From NCBI RefSeq assembly GCF_040833965.1, contig NZ_CP162142.1, positions 2,720,001 through 2,784,000 of the forward strand: a DNA stretch of 64,000 nucleotides, written 5' to 3'. Origin of the DNA: Leptospira sp. WS39.C2. GTDB lineage: Bacteria > Spirochaetota > Leptospiria > Leptospirales > Leptospiraceae. Positions within the stretch are counted from its first letter, which is position 1, and each line of letters starts with the position of its first letter. Shown here in pieces: positions 1 to 11,090 of this stretch. The position numbers were made by a program, and so were the translations under genes. Below the pieces are notes generated by a model that was not told where the DNA came from, did not search any database, and saw nothing but the letters and a program-made list of their open reading frames with translations.

Positions 1-1
1 A

Positions 2-715
2 CAAAAACGTTTGGAAGAAGAAAACAAACTCGCAGAAAAACAAAGATTAGAGGAAGAAAAAAACAAAGAATCCCAAGCAGATAAAGAAGCAAAAGCGGAA
101 GCAGAATGGTTAGCGACGAGACAACTTGGTCCATCCCCTGCAGCCACCCAATGCGGCGGCCGACTTGCTATCATTTGGCGATCAGCAGTTTTACCTGGAT
201 GGGGGCAATACTGTGGAGGGCAAACAACATCGGCTGGGACTTTCAGTATTTTATTTTTTGGTACTCTTTTGTATAGTTTAGGTCCACTTCGAACTGAAGA
301 CAAAAATGCAAAATCCCATTATGATACAATGGTTTTATTGAATCAAGTTGGCGGACCAGGCACGAGATTCAATGCTCAAAACATCAGTTTACCAAGCGAA
401 TTTATTGCAGGGTTTGTAGAAACATCAATAACAGAAGACTTCATTGTAAAAAGCAAAAATGAAGCGAAAGAAGCGAACATCAAATACTTAGCCGGACTTG
501 GAACTGCATCCATCATATATTTTTCTAATCTCTTCCATGCTTATATGATTGGGAAAGATCGATACCCCGATAGACCGATAGTGCAAATGGGTGGAAAACA
601 AATCAAAGAAGGTTGGGACTTTGAATCAGGTTGGGATAAACCTCAAACAACAACTGCTTACCGTCCACAAATGAATTCTTATTACGCAGAAGTTCGATAC
701 TCAATTTTATTCTAA
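2..715 (+). CDS. Partial membrane protein with charged N-terminal region
   Basis: The reading frame is open to the left edge, so the gene starts outside the window; a TTG at position 11 is only an internal possibility. The first 35 or so residues are almost all Glu, Lys, Arg, Gln and Ala, as in a coiled coil. A hydrophobic segment with an LPGWGQ motif follows, then a second membrane segment near the middle (about residues 155-180). The PGWGQ motif occurs in small membrane proteins of the DUF5683 type, which is the nearest resemblance I can offer. The stop lies 9 bases before the next start, so the two genes are probably cotranscribed. Function unknown. Confidence 0.7.
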   Translation, partial: QKRLEEENKLAEKQRLEEEKNKESQADKEAKAEAEWLATRQLGPSPAATQCGGRLAIIWRSAVLPGWGQYCGGQTTSAGTFSILFFGTLLYSLGPLRTEDKNAKSHYDTMVLLNQVGGPGTRFNAQNISLPSEFIAGFVETSITEDFIVKSKNEAKEANIKYLAGLGTASIIYFSNLFHAYMIGKDRYPDRPIVQMGGKQIKEGWDFESGWDKPQTTTAYRPQMNSYYAEVRYSILF

Positions 716-724
716 GGAAAAAGT

Positions 725-2443
725 ATGAAACGTTTTTTAACCATTTTATTTTTAACAATACTTTCCTTCCAATGTAGTATTTTTAAACCATCAAATCTTG
801 ATCCCACAGAAGATTTGGGATCCTTACAATCCTTACTTCGATTTTTGGCAATGGCAGATGCCTTTAATACACCGAGCCAAACTGTATTGTTTATGAAATT
901 TACTGATGCTAACGGAACACCTTATGTAAACGGAATTATTGAATACTCTGTGTTTAATGAGGCCGACGAAAATGGAGTTGGAGTTTCCGCATTCGGAGAA
1001 TCTGGGAATGTCCAAACATATACCGCAACATTAGATGCATCTGGCCGAGCTTTTTTATTTTTTAGTGAAAGAGGATTTGCTAATATTTCACTAAAAGACT
1101 CAGGAAATACTTTTGTTGGGTCAATCTCCTTTAGAATCTACAATGGAATCACAAAACAATTATTTTCCATATTAAATCAAAACGGAAGTGCTCAATTTAT
1201 ATTAGAAGATTTAGCAAACTACCGAAACAGATTGGCATCAAATTTCACATTCACTCCACTTGGTGCTGCCAACGGGCGACAGTTTATTTATTTAGAAGTA
1301 CTAACAAGTTATACTGCTCCAGACCAAAACACCTCCATCGGATACATTGCTTCGAGTGCCGACGGAGAGTATTATGATCTGGTAACACGTATTGATGGAG
1401 TTACCATTGAAAAAAATGTATCGTATGAAAAAATATTAAAAATTTCAAAACCTGTTTTCAATGGATTTGATTATGTATTCTTTTTATCAGAGGAAAAAAG
1501 GTTATACTCTCCTCCGAATACATTTCAAGAAAATCAAAATTTAGTCTTAAGCATTCCTTCATTTTTGACTCCAGGCGTTGCGACTGTATCAAAACTAGCG
1601 TTAGCCTCAAATTTATTTTTATTTAGACCAGATAACTTACCATGGATGTACCCTGTTCTATATTTTAATGGTAGATATATGATTTCACCTACACTTTATA
1701 CCGCTGTCGAAACAAAACCCATTTTATTAAATTCAGACTTCAAAGTGAACCAAGATATGCAAAGTGCATTTAGTTGTAATCTTGCAGACGCAAACTTTAA
1801 TGCAGTTGGATTTCATATAATCAGTATTGGTGGTTCGGATTATTTACAATGTCCGAGCATTGCAATTCCCTCGCAAACAACTCAAACCCGAAGTATAGAA
1901 GGCATCACTTTAATTAATCGTGCTGTTGACTTCAATGGAACTCCCTTTAGTTTTGAAACCTACCCATTTTATGTTAGAGGGAAATTTGTAGCCACTTTCG
2001 GTGCCCCTCCGGTTCTTTATACTTTTAATAATGCTGACTATTTAGCTACTTCTCCAAGTTTCACGAGAAGTACAACTCCAATTTCAGGATTTACCTCTTC
2101 TATCAATAATGGGAACTCAAGTGCGGTTTTAAGGACTATCAAAAGTTCTGCAAACGCTGACTATTTTATTCTCTCGAATAACCCTACTTTTGCTGCACCT
2201 ACAGTGGAAATTTTTCGAAGCACTGACGATATTGCCAGTGTCACTTCGATTCCAACAATTCCAACCAATTATAGTACGACTATCAGCAATGCCGAACAAC
2301 TCCAATCATCTAATGGCTTATTGAATTATAGTTATGCGATTTCATCAGCAAATAATGTCGGCTCATTTCCTTCTTATCTCACGCGATTCACTAAAAACGA
2401 TGGAACTTGGGAAGACTTGCCAAGATTGATAAAAATTCGATAA
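725..2443 (+). CDS. Large putative lipoprotein, unknown function
   Basis: A 572-residue protein starts with a Lys/Arg-led hydrophobic stretch ending in SFQC near residue 17, a good spirochaete lipobox, so it is likely an acylated envelope lipoprotein. The rest is rich in Ser, Asn, Thr, Phe and Tyr, with many short alternating hydrophobic stretches suggesting a beta-rich fold; I see no catalytic motif. An AGGAAAA sequence just before the ATG fits a ribosome binding site, and the gene follows the preceding membrane protein with a 9-base gap. About 120 bases of AT-rich DNA separate its end from the convergent hydrolase gene. I do not recognise the family. Confidence 0.75.
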   Translation: MKRFLTILFLTILSFQCSIFKPSNLDPTEDLGSLQSLLRFLAMADAFNTPSQTVLFMKFTDANGTPYVNGIIEYSVFNEADENGVGVSAFGESGNVQTYTATLDASGRAFLFFSERGFANISLKDSGNTFVGSISFRIYNGITKQLFSILNQNGSAQFILEDLANYRNRLASNFTFTPLGAANGRQFIYLEVLTSYTAPDQNTSIGYIASSADGEYYDLVTRIDGVTIEKNVSYEKILKISKPVFNGFDYVFFLSEEKRLYSPPNTFQENQNLVLSIPSFLTPGVATVSKLALASNLFLFRPDNLPWMYPVLYFNGRYMISPTLYTAVETKPILLNSDFKVNQDMQSAFSCNLADANFNAVGFHIISIGGSDYLQCPSIAIPSQTTQTRSIEGITLINRAVDFNGTPFSFETYPFYVRGKFVATFGAPPVLYTFNNADYLATSPSFTRSTTPISGFTSSINNGNSSAVLRTIKSSANADYFILSNNPTFAAPTVEIFRSTDDIASVTSIPTIPTNYSTTISNAEQLQSSNGLLNYSYAISSANNVGSFPSYLTRFTKNDGTWEDLPRLIKIR

Positions 2444-2566
2444 TCTACAAATAATTTCGAAATCAAATAAAATTTTTATATTTATGCTTTTGATCATCAA
2501 TACAAATTCTTATCAAAATATATTCAATGATATAGAGAATATCTATATCTTCAATATAAAATCAGA

Positions 2567-3481
2567 TCACTTCCCAAATTGAATTTCTTTCAAAAAATCT
2601 TGGATGACTGTATCGTATTCTGAATTAGAATTTTGGTCCGAAGATAATTTCCCAATGGAATTTGTATACTGAACCAATTGTTTGGATTTTGTTTTCAGAT
2701 TTCCAAAAATCATATAGGCATCATCATATTTGATTTGTCCTTCACTGATATTCGGAACCAAAATTAAAACAGGTTTTTCGATGAGTTTTGCTGTATTTTG
2801 AGGTGATACATCATTCACTAACAAATCTCCTCGTAATTCAGCCATTGATAAACTAAGTGGTGTTACTAATAAAATCGCAGGTGAATACAAAGAAGAGAAA
2901 GTCCTCTCGACGTAGGAACGCATGTCTCTAAATGGTGTGTCTGCAATCACAAAACCATATTCAAATTGTCCATCTGCGAATTGAAGTGCCGTCGCACCAC
3001 CGAGCCCAACTCCAAAAATACCAATCCGATCTTCAGGTATGTTGTCAATTTCGGAAAAATATTCGACCGCCCTCTCCAAATCCATTTTTTCATGATAACC
3101 ATAAGTAGAATAGTTTCCATCACTCTCGCCATGTGCCCTGGCATCAAAGACAAACAAACTACAACCTCGTTTCCAAAATGAAGAAGCATAAGGCAACATC
3201 TGAGTTTTGGAATCGGAAAACTCGTGCAATAAGATCATTCCACAATTTTGTTTTTTAGAATGTTTAAAATACCAACCCCTCAATCTTAACGTCCCATTTT
3301 GGAAGCGGATAGTTTCTGGCTCAGGCAATCCAAAATTGGCAAATGAGATTTGATTTTTAGTATCTACTTCGTCTACTAAAGAGGGTTTTTCTGGAGTCAA
3401 AATTTCAATCGAAAGATAATAAGAAGCGACTAGCAGAAACAAGGCGATGATAACTATAATAAAACTGAGTGTTTTTTTCAT
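2567..3481 (-). CDS. Membrane-anchored alpha/beta hydrolase
   Basis: About 304 residues from the ATG at 3481, chosen because it places a hydrophobic signal anchor (MKKTLSFIIVIIALFLLVAS) at the N-terminus; the frame extends further upstream, but that part lacks protein character and overlaps the divergent promoter region. After the anchor there is an alpha/beta hydrolase core: LLHEFSDSK as the oxyanion strand, DARAHGESDG, and GVGLGGATAL as a variant nucleophile elbow in which the usual Ser is replaced by Gly (G-x-G-L-G-G). This could mean an unusual or lost nucleophile. The domain probably faces the periplasm. The substrate is unknown. Confidence 0.75.
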   Translation of the reverse strand: MKKTLSFIIVIIALFLLVASYYLSIEILTPEKPSLVDEVDTKNQISFANFGLPEPETIRFQNGTLRLRGWYFKHSKKQNCGMILLHEFSDSKTQMLPYASSFWKRGCSLFVFDARAHGESDGNYSTYGYHEKMDLERAVEYFSEIDNIPEDRIGIFGVGLGGATALQFADGQFEYGFVIADTPFRDMRSYVERTFSSLYSPAILLVTPLSLSMAELRGDLLVNDVSPQNTAKLIEKPVLILVPNISEGQIKYDDAYMIFGNLKTKSKQLVQYTNSIGKLSSDQNSNSEYDTVIQDFLKEIQFGK

Positions 3482-3608
3482 GGGCAAGTGCCTAGTAGGA
3501 AAATCTAGGAGGATGGGAAAGTGGGAAGCGAATTTTTCAATTTCTCCCAATTTCACCCGAAAAAGAATTGCTCTCTTGTCAACTTTACATCCAACATTAA
3601 GGAAATCT

Positions 3609-4226
3609 ATGAAACAATATTTAGCGTTTTTTTCACTCCTTTTCTCAGTATCCTTAGTCAATTGTCGGACAATGGATGCGGCAATCCAATACCCTGAATC
3701 GGGAAAATCCAGTTTGGGAATTTCCAAAGTGGCGGTTCTAATTTTCGATATTGAAGAAGCAAAATGGGGAGATGAATTTACCGATGCAGTTTCCCTTCAA
3801 ATCGCAAAGTCACTTCCCTTCAAAGTCATTGAACGTGAACAATTGTCCAAAGTTGTAAATGAACAAAGTTTTTCTAAAACTGGGATAATAGACACCCAAA
3901 CAGCCGTTAGAATTGGGAAAGTATTGGGAGTTGATGCTCTTGTTTTTGGAAGAGGGTCTGCTTTAAAAAAATTTGATGAAAAAGGAAAACTCATTCCAAA
4001 TTTAGTGGATACGGTTTCCTTAAAAATTGTACATATTGAATCCGGACAAGTCATTGTGAATGCGCGAAAAAAACCAGGCGCTGATTGGACTATGGCTCGG
4101 GTTCTACAATATAGTCTTGGCCTTGGGCTTGTATGGAGCCGCGAAGATATTTTAATTGCGACAAGCCAATATGATTTCGTTGCAGAAAGTTTAGTTGATC
4201 GAATCGTCAGTGAACTAAGAAAATAA
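3609..4226 (+). CDS. CsgG-like lipoprotein
   Basis: A 205-residue protein from the ATG at 3609, preceded by AAGGA at a normal distance; upstream in-frame starts are rejected because they run through the divergent intergenic region. The signal sequence ends in LVNC, a lipobox. The mature part has the CsgG/curli-assembly pattern: AVLIFDIEEAKWGDEFTD, then VIEREQLSKVVNEQ and GKVLGVDALVFG. This family includes lipoproteins that sense or build outer-membrane structures; in Leptospira such proteins are usually of unknown role. It is divergent from the hydrolase at 2567-3481. Confidence 0.75.
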   Translation: MKQYLAFFSLLFSVSLVNCRTMDAAIQYPESGKSSLGISKVAVLIFDIEEAKWGDEFTDAVSLQIAKSLPFKVIEREQLSKVVNEQSFSKTGIIDTQTAVRIGKVLGVDALVFGRGSALKKFDEKGKLIPNLVDTVSLKIVHIESGQVIVNARKKPGADWTMARVLQYSLGLGLVWSREDILIATSQYDFVAESLVDRIVSELRK

Positions 4227-4281
4227 TATTTTAACGAACACAAAACTTTACTTTAAAACGATTTAATTCAGTCTTATATAC

Positions 4282-4286
4282 AGGAG
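4282..4286 (+). promoter_or_regulatory. Strong ribosome binding site of the dps gene
   Basis: AGGAG lies five bases before the ATG at 4292 and fixes the start of the Dps-like gene. Confidence 0.7.
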
Positions 4287-4291
4287 TCATC

Positions 4292-4762
4292 ATGAAAATC
4301 AATATTGGAATTCCAGAAGAAGAACGAAGTGCCATTTCCGAATCATTAAAAAAACTTTTAGCAGATACATACACTTTGTACCAAAAAACACATAGTTACC
4401 ATTGGAATGTAACTGGGCCTATGTTCCAAACATTACATTTACTTTTTATGACGCAATACACTGAACTTTGGAATGCTATTGACCCAATTGCGGAGAGGAT
4501 TCGTTCGCTTGGATACTATGCACCTATGGGTGGGTGGGAATTTGCGAAATATTCCAGTATCTCTGAAGATAAAGAAGTTCCGAAAGCCAAGGACATGATA
4601 AAAAACTTAGTGGAAGGAAACGAAGCTGTGATTCGCACTGCACGTGCAGCTTATGCACCTGCGGAAAAAGGAAACGACCAAGCAACTCTTGATTTATTAA
4701 CACAAAGACTCGATATCCATGAAAAAACTGCTTGGATGTTACGCTCGTTACTCGAAGAGTAA
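4292..4762 (+). CDS. dps: Dps/ferritin-like DNA-binding stress protein
   Basis: The 156-residue length and the N-terminal block [19 protein letters not shown] match the Dps family: the His of HWNV and the following His and Asp/Glu residues (for example [11 protein letters not shown]) build the inter-subunit ferroxidase site. Dps dodecamers oxidise and store iron with peroxide and can protect DNA. An AGGAG ribosome binding site decides the start. The gene stands alone between a CsgG-like lipoprotein and a convergent hydrolase. I do not see a convincing PerR-type operator in the 65-base leader. Family assignment is firm; DNA binding is not certain because there is no long Lys-rich tail. Confidence 0.9.
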   Translation: MKINIGIPEEERSAISESLKKLLADTYTLYQKTHSYHWNVTGPMFQTLHLLFMTQYTELWNAIDPIAERIRSLGYYAPMGGWEFAKYSSISEDKEVPKAKDMIKNLVEGNEAVIRTARAAYAPAEKGNDQATLDLLTQRLDIHEKTAWMLRSLLEE

Positions 4763-4765
4763 AAG

Positions 4766-5563
4766 TCAAACAAACTCGTTTTTTAACCAATTCCCAAGTT
4801 GTTCCAAATAGACTTTTTGGTGGGTAAAATGGATATAATGTCCACCACCAGGAATTGTTACCTTTTGGTTGTTTTGGAAAAGTCGATCCATTTCAGCATA
4901 ATCAGACTGCCTTATATATTCTGAATTTCCACCTAACAGAAAAAGAGTTTTTGTAACTGAGTGATTCTCAAAGTTAAACACATCTTCAAAAACTCTCCGT
5001 GCATGGTCCAGTCCAAACACATTCAATTTCCAATGATAAGAACCGTCTTCTTTTCGTTCCAAACTCATTTGTAAAAACTGGCGGATAAAGGTATCATGCA
5101 CATACTTTGCCATCTCAGAATCAATTTCCGTTCTGGAAGTAAATCCATGTAAGGGAAACGACATTGATTGAATTTCTTTTTCATAGGCGAAAGGATAGGT
5201 TCTTGGGGCAATATCTTGTATGATTAATTTTTGAAGAACTCCTGGATGGGTTAAATCAAAATACATTGCAACAAGTCCACCCATCGAATGGCCCAAAAGA
5301 ATTGGATTTTGAATATTTAAATCTTTTAGAAAGGTTTCCAAATCACTCGCCATGACTTGGATGGAATGTTCTTCGTTATGTGGTGAATCACCATGATTTC
5401 TTTGGTCAACGGCATAAACCGGTCCAAAATCTGATAAATATTTGGCAACAGTCGCCCAATTTTTCGAGGATCCAAATAATCCATGTAAGATGATAAAGTC
5501 TCCGATGGGTTTTTGGTTTTGGTCGGAATTTTGGAATGGATAGAGTTTGTAACTTAATTTCAC
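4766..5563 (-). CDS. Alpha/beta hydrolase (YbfF-type esterase)
   Basis: A canonical alpha/beta hydrolase: ILHGLFGSSKNW (oxyanion region), DQRNHGDSPH, LGHSMGGLVA (nucleophile Ser in G-H-S-M-G) and a C-terminal GGGHYIHF with the catalytic His. This is the YbfF/acyl-esterase subgroup. I chose the GTG at 5563 because AAGGA precedes it at about seven bases; an ATG at 5581 is the alternative and has no good ribosome binding site. The gene follows the SH3 protein gene on the same strand by a few bases. It is probably cytoplasmic, as there is no signal sequence. The substrate cannot be predicted. Confidence 0.85.
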   Translation of the reverse strand: MKLSYKLYPFQNSDQNQKPIGDFIILHGLFGSSKNWATVAKYLSDFGPVYAVDQRNHGDSPHNEEHSIQVMASDLETFLKDLNIQNPILLGHSMGGLVAMYFDLTHPGVLQKLIIQDIAPRTYPFAYEKEIQSMSFPLHGFTSRTEIDSEMAKYVHDTFIRQFLQMSLERKEDGSYHWKLNVFGLDHARRVFEDVFNFENHSVTKTLFLLGGNSEYIRQSDYAEMDRLFQNNQKVTIPGGGHYIHFTHQKVYLEQLGNWLKNEFV

Positions 5564-5597
5564 AAAACTTTCCTTACGCATTAAACTAAGTGATTCG

Positions 5598-6701
5598 CTA
5601 ATGAAAACATTCTTTTTTAAGAATTTGTAAATGCGGTAAGATTTGTTTTTTTTCGCGCGGACCAATTTCAGATGCATAACGAATCATTTGGTTGATTTCA
5701 GATTTGATACCATCACTCACAGGTTGGAAACAAGGTATGGAATCTGGGTCTTTTGTCATGGAACTTAAAGATTTTACGATCTCTTTTGTATATAAAGACA
5801 CATAGTTTCCCGTAGGGAAAAGATATATATAACGCAATTTGCCTTTTCGTAATTCTTCCAATCGACAGCGAAGGTCCACTCCACAATCTAAAACTGGAAT
5901 ACTCTCTGTCGCCAAGTAACCTGCATAATCCGAATGTTTTGTTTTTGGGTACGATTCGAGTAATTTCCAAAAATAATTGGAATCTACATAGTATTTCCCA
6001 GAGGAATAATCATATAATAATTTCGTTTGGTGGCGCTTTAAAAATTCTAAAGTGTTAGAATCATTGTCAGGTTTAATTCCCTTTTCATTCATTTGATCCA
6101 CTGTTTTTTTTAAGAAAAAACCTGCTTTGGCCCTAATGAAAATAAACTCATCCCCAGTAAATTTTCCAGTGGAGGAAATTGAAAAAATTGTATCTGTAAT
6201 CTCTTGTTTAGCAAGAAAATCAGCATGTTTGGAAAGGATCAGTTTTTCTGCTTCAAATAACAAAGTAGATAGGTATTGTTTTGGAGGGACGGAACGCACC
6301 ACAGACCTTTTGATAAATCCAGAGAGTCCATCTTCAAGTTTTACGGGAATCCAATCTTCTTTTGGACTTTCTAGTGAATCACGATCAAATTGAACTGGTT
6401 CACCAAATTTCAGCTTTCGTAATACATCACTTTTTTGGTCTGCAAAGAGATGTAAGTTGAGCCCAATCACAGGGATCACAATCTCTGAGTTTGAGTCCCG
6501 TTTGAATAACTCCGATGGTTTAGTCTGTTTTGTTTTTGTTTGGAACTTTGGTTCTGAAAGTAGAGGGGAAACAAATAAAGTGAAAACTAAAAGGAATCGA
6601 AATGATAACAAATGATGCTGAAAACAATCATTGAAAACCAAATTTCTTTTGAAAAAAATATGATTAGATTCAACAAACGATACCTGAAGTTTGAGATTCA
6701 T
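5598..6701 (-). CDS. Exported SH3-domain protein
   Basis: From the tentative ATG at 6701 the protein has about 367 residues. A hydrophobic stretch (SFRFLLVFTLFVSPLLSEP) lies some 30 residues in and looks like a signal peptide, so the true start may be a TTG or GTG nearer to it; the start is therefore uncertain. After it comes a bacterial SH3-like domain (NLHLFADQKSDVLRKLKFGE, then GLSGFIKRS), a type that often binds peptidoglycan or envelope partners. The C-terminal half, with several paired Cys residues, is unrecognised. It lies directly after the aspartate aminotransferase gene on the same strand. Confidence 0.65.
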   Translation of the reverse strand: MNLKLQVSFVESNHIFFKRNLVFNDCFQHHLLSFRFLLVFTLFVSPLLSEPKFQTKTKQTKPSELFKRDSNSEIVIPVIGLNLHLFADQKSDVLRKLKFGEPVQFDRDSLESPKEDWIPVKLEDGLSGFIKRSVVRSVPPKQYLSTLLFEAEKLILSKHADFLAKQEITDTIFSISSTGKFTGDEFIFIRAKAGFFLKKTVDQMNEKGIKPDNDSNTLEFLKRHQTKLLYDYSSGKYYVDSNYFWKLLESYPKTKHSDYAGYLATESIPVLDCGVDLRCRLEELRKGKLRYIYLFPTGNYVSLYTKEIVKSLSSMTKDPDSIPCFQPVSDGIKSEINQMIRYASEIGPREKKQILPHLQILKKECFH

Positions 6702-6768
6702 TTTGCTTATGATCCGATCAAACTTCGTCCCTCTACCAAAATATTTTAGCAAAGGGACAAATTTCATT

Positions 6769-7986
<1,218 letters not shown>

Positions 7987-7994
7987 TTTGTCCT

Positions 7995-9692
7995 CTATTT
8001 CGTGAGTGATTCTTCTGGAACTGTTTCTTTAAACTGGTCCAAAGTATAAATTTCGTATTCATACCCTTGTTCGGTGAGGAAGAGTTGTCTGTTTTGACCA
8101 AACCTTTCTTCGTTGGTATCACGCGAAATGAGCGAGTAAAAAATCGCTGTATTGTCTTGGGATTTTGGACGAAGGATACGCCCGAGTCGCTGCGCCTCTT
8201 CTTGTCTCGAACCAAACGTTCCCGAAACCTGGATGGCAATGTTCGCATCTGGTAAGTCGATGGAAAAGTTTGCTACCTTTGATACGACAAGTTGTTTGAT
8301 TTGACCCGTACGGAACGCCTGGTAGAGTTCTTGTCTTTCAGGAAGAGGAGTTTTTCCAGTAATCAAAGGGATTTTGAAGGTATTGGAAATCTCTTCTAAC
8401 TGATTGATGTATTGTCCAATCACCAAAATGTTGTTAGTGGAATGTTTTTTTAGAATATAACTAATCGCACGGAGTTTCTCTGGGTTTTCTGATGCCAATC
8501 GGAACTTTTCACGGTCATCCGCAACAGAATATTTCATACGAAGGTCATCTTCCATTGGAACACGGATTTCCACACAATTGGCTTCGGCAATCCAAGACTT
8601 CGCTTCGAGTTCTTTCCAAGGTACATCGTATTTTTTCGGTCCAATGAGAGAGAACACGTCTTCTTCCAAACCATCTTCTCGAACCAGAGTCGCAGTCAAA
8701 CCTAACCTACGTTTCGCTTGGAGTTCTGATGTCATACGGAAAACAGGAGCTGGTAATAAATGCACCTCATCATAAACAATGAGTCCCCAGTTGTTTGCAC
8801 TAAAGATGTGAAAGTGAGTAAAGTCCCCACCTTTTTTCTTTCTATGAGTTAAGATATTATACGTTGCAATGGTAATCGGTTTGATTTCTTTCATCTCACC
8901 CGAATACTCACCGATGTCTGACTCAGGGATATCGGTTTTGTCTAAAATTTCATTTCGCCATTGGCGAATGGACAAAGTGTTCGTTACAAGAATGAGAGTT
9001 TCCGCACCAACAATTTGCATCACACCCATACCCACGATGGTTTTACCCGCACCGCAAGGTAATACAACCACACCCGATCCACCTTCATTCCGTCCACCAG
9101 CATGGAAAGCTTCTACAGAAGCTCTTTGGTAATCGCGCATTCCAAATTTAATACCACTGATGGTAACGGGACGTAAATTAAATGGGTATTTATTTCCTTC
9201 ATCGTAACCCGCAAGGTCTTCCACAGGAAAACCAATTTTGATTAACGCTTGTTTGATGTGACCACGGTATTCTTTTTTGATTCGAATTTTATCACCTTCC
9301 ATTCCATCCACAAAAGGTTGGACGGCACGGTTATTTGCGATCTCTGTGATAAATCCTTTTTCGTTAGAGATGATGTACAACTCTCCCGATTCTTCTTTAA
9401 CAAGTTTTACTTTTCCATAACGAGAGATTTGTTCTCTCACTTCGTTCATTACGTTTTTGGGAACGGAGTAACGAGCAAATTTAGTAAGGCCTTCTATGAT
9501 TTCTTCGGCCGTCATTTTGATGGAAGCAGCATTCCACAAAGAAAGTGGAGAGATACGGTAGGTATGCATATATTCAGGGCTTTTTTCGAGCTCTGCAAAT
9601 TTAGCAATGAGGTCCCGACAGGCTTCAAATTCTGGGTTATCCACCTCTAGAAGCATTGTTTTGTCACTTTGTACGGTGAGTGGCTTGGTCAT
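7995..9692 (-). CDS. XPB/ERCC3-like superfamily 2 DNA helicase
   Basis: A 565-residue SF2 helicase from the ATG at 9692, which has GAGGGAA upstream; the open frame continues further but without conserved sequence. Motif I is LPCGAGKT (211-218), motif II is DEVH (308-311), motif III is TAT (333-335), and it is followed by the RED motif (338-340), a hallmark of the XPB family. Motif VI is EEAQRLGRILRPK. The N-terminal 180 residues form an accessory domain of the bacterial XPB type. Bacterial XPB proteins are 3'-5' DNA translocases probably involved in repair. No Bax1-type nuclease partner is adjacent. Confidence 0.9.
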   Translation of the reverse strand: MTKPLTVQSDKTMLLEVDNPEFEACRDLIAKFAELEKSPEYMHTYRISPLSLWNAASIKMTAEEIIEGLTKFARYSVPKNVMNEVREQISRYGKVKLVKEESGELYIISNEKGFITEIANNRAVQPFVDGMEGDKIRIKKEYRGHIKQALIKIGFPVEDLAGYDEGNKYPFNLRPVTISGIKFGMRDYQRASVEAFHAGGRNEGGSGVVVLPCGAGKTIVGMGVMQIVGAETLILVTNTLSIRQWRNEILDKTDIPESDIGEYSGEMKEIKPITIATYNILTHRKKKGGDFTHFHIFSANNWGLIVYDEVHLLPAPVFRMTSELQAKRRLGLTATLVREDGLEEDVFSLIGPKKYDVPWKELEAKSWIAEANCVEIRVPMEDDLRMKYSVADDREKFRLASENPEKLRAISYILKKHSTNNILVIGQYINQLEEISNTFKIPLITGKTPLPERQELYQAFRTGQIKQLVVSKVANFSIDLPDANIAIQVSGTFGSRQEEAQRLGRILRPKSQDNTAIFYSLISRDTNEERFGQNRQLFLTEQGYEYEIYTLDQFKETVPEESLTK

Positions 9693-10108
9693 GGTATTCC
9701 CTCTCAATTTAACCAGGCTGGGGAGAGAAACCGCCCTGTCAACCCATTTGATTTTAAGAGATTTTGGGTGTGTTTTCCTGCCATTTTTAGGGCAAAACCA
9801 AAAAGATTGAACAAAACGACGGCCAAACCGTCTAATCATCGTTATTCTTTACCTAAATAATTTTTGATTCCAACTCATTCTCTATAACATTCGAAAGGCT
9901 TTTTCTAACTCACAACTTTTGAAAGATGAATCACGCAGTGAATCTATAACCAACAATCGAACTACTCTGTAGGGTGCGTTCCCCATTTGTTTTTCATTAT
10001 ATGATGGTTTTTGAAACTGGGCCAGGCTCACTCCGGGGTGCGCATTCGCTCCCGTCCTTTCGCTCTTCGTCTAACGACGAATCGCTTTGGACCAAGCCCT
10101 ACGGATCC
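9693..10108. other. 416-base intergenic region with GC-rich element
   Basis: This gap lies between the dus stop and the helicase start. It must hold the helicase promoter, although I cannot name one with confidence. Its distal part, about 10019-10105, is clearly more GC-rich than the surroundings and is not coding in any frame I trust. It contains a perfect 6-bp hairpin. There are no transposase remnants. Confidence 0.5.
10019..10105. repeat. GC-rich structured element, possible interspersed repeat
   Basis: A block of about 85 bases with unusual composition (several CG dinucleotides and C-rich runs) stands out from AT-rich intergenic DNA. It contains the perfect hairpin TTCGTC-TAAC-GACGAA at 10066-10081. 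Its ends (GGGCCAGGCTC and GGACCAAGCCC) are imperfect inverted copies. I see no second copy in this window. It resembles REP-like intergenic elements in kind, but that is an inference. Confidence 0.35.
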
Positions 10109-11080
10109 TTAACGCAAGAGATACGATTCTAAAATGGACTCTGTCGCCGTATCCAAATGCATCCTGTCTGTCAGATACTTTCGAAACTCTCTTGCTCCTT
10201 TTTCGCCGTGGTACAAACCTAAGATATGGCGAAGTATATGGTGGACTTTTCCTCCACTCTTTCGAACCGATTCTACATAAGGAATCATTCCTTCCAAAAC
10301 AGATTCTCTTGTCTTGGAATTTTCCTTCGATCCAAAATAGAACGAATCCACATTAGAAAATAAAAACGGATTGTCATAGGCTGCTCTTCCAATCATCACT
10401 CCATCAACCTTTGTTAGATGGTCACTCATTTCTTCGTGAGATTTGATGCCTCCGTTGATTGTAATGGGAAGATCGAGGAAGTCTTTTTTTAGTTGGTAAA
10501 CATCTTCATATCGCAGCGGAGGAACCGTTCTGTTTTCTTTGGGAGAAAGTCCTTCGAGGATGGCAATCCTTGCATGGACAATACAATGGTCCACTCCGGC
10601 GTCTTTGATTTTAGAAACAAAATTGTGCAGGTCTTCGTAACTTTCCCTTCCATTCACACCAATTCTGTGTTTGACGGTAACGGGGATTTTGACTTTCGTT
10701 TTACAAGCGGAAACCATTTCTGCAACGAGGTCTGGTTCTTTCATGAGGCAAGCCCCAAAACTCCCACTTTGGACTCTGTCGGAGGGGCAACCCACATTCA
10801 AATTGATTTCGTCATATCCATAATCTTCCCCAATTTTGGCACATTCCGCAAGTGCCACGGGTGAATCTCCACCTAACTGGAGAGAGATGGGATGTTCTTC
10901 TTTAGAAAAATCTAAATGTCGATGGTTGTCTTTCCCACGAAGGATAGCACCTGTTGTCACCATCTCCGTATACAGTAATGCGTGTTTGGAGATAAGCCGT
11001 ATAAAAAAGCGAAAATGTCTGTCCGTCCAATCCATCATCGGGGCAACTGAAATGCGGTACGATGGGACTGGACTTGGCAA
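10109..11080 (-). CDS. dusA: tRNA-dihydrouridine synthase (DusA-like)
   Basis: A 323-residue FMN-dependent enzyme that reduces uridine in the tRNA D-loop. It starts with the [14 protein letters not shown] block that is typical of DusA, followed by [28 protein letters not shown] with the proton-donating Cys111, VKHRIG, and the FMN-phosphate loop ITINGGI and [12 protein letters not shown]. The length and the motif order are normal for DusA. It lies 10 bases downstream of flhA, so it is probably read with the end of the flagellar operon. Confidence 0.93.
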   Translation of the reverse strand: MPSPVPSYRISVAPMMDWTDRHFRFFIRLISKHALLYTEMVTTGAILRGKDNHRHLDFSKEEHPISLQLGGDSPVALAECAKIGEDYGYDEINLNVGCPSDRVQSGSFGACLMKEPDLVAEMVSACKTKVKIPVTVKHRIGVNGRESYEDLHNFVSKIKDAGVDHCIVHARIAILEGLSPKENRTVPPLRYEDVYQLKKDFLDLPITINGGIKSHEEMSDHLTKVDGVMIGRAAYDNPFLFSNVDSFYFGSKENSKTRESVLEGMIPYVESVRKSGGKVHHILRHILGLYHGEKGAREFRKYLTDRMHLDTATESILESYLLR

Positions 11081-11090
11081 AACGAATCTC

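Noticed and set aside
10019..10105. Insertion-sequence remnant
   Set aside because: No transposase-like frame, no target-site duplication and no clean terminal inverted repeats are visible.
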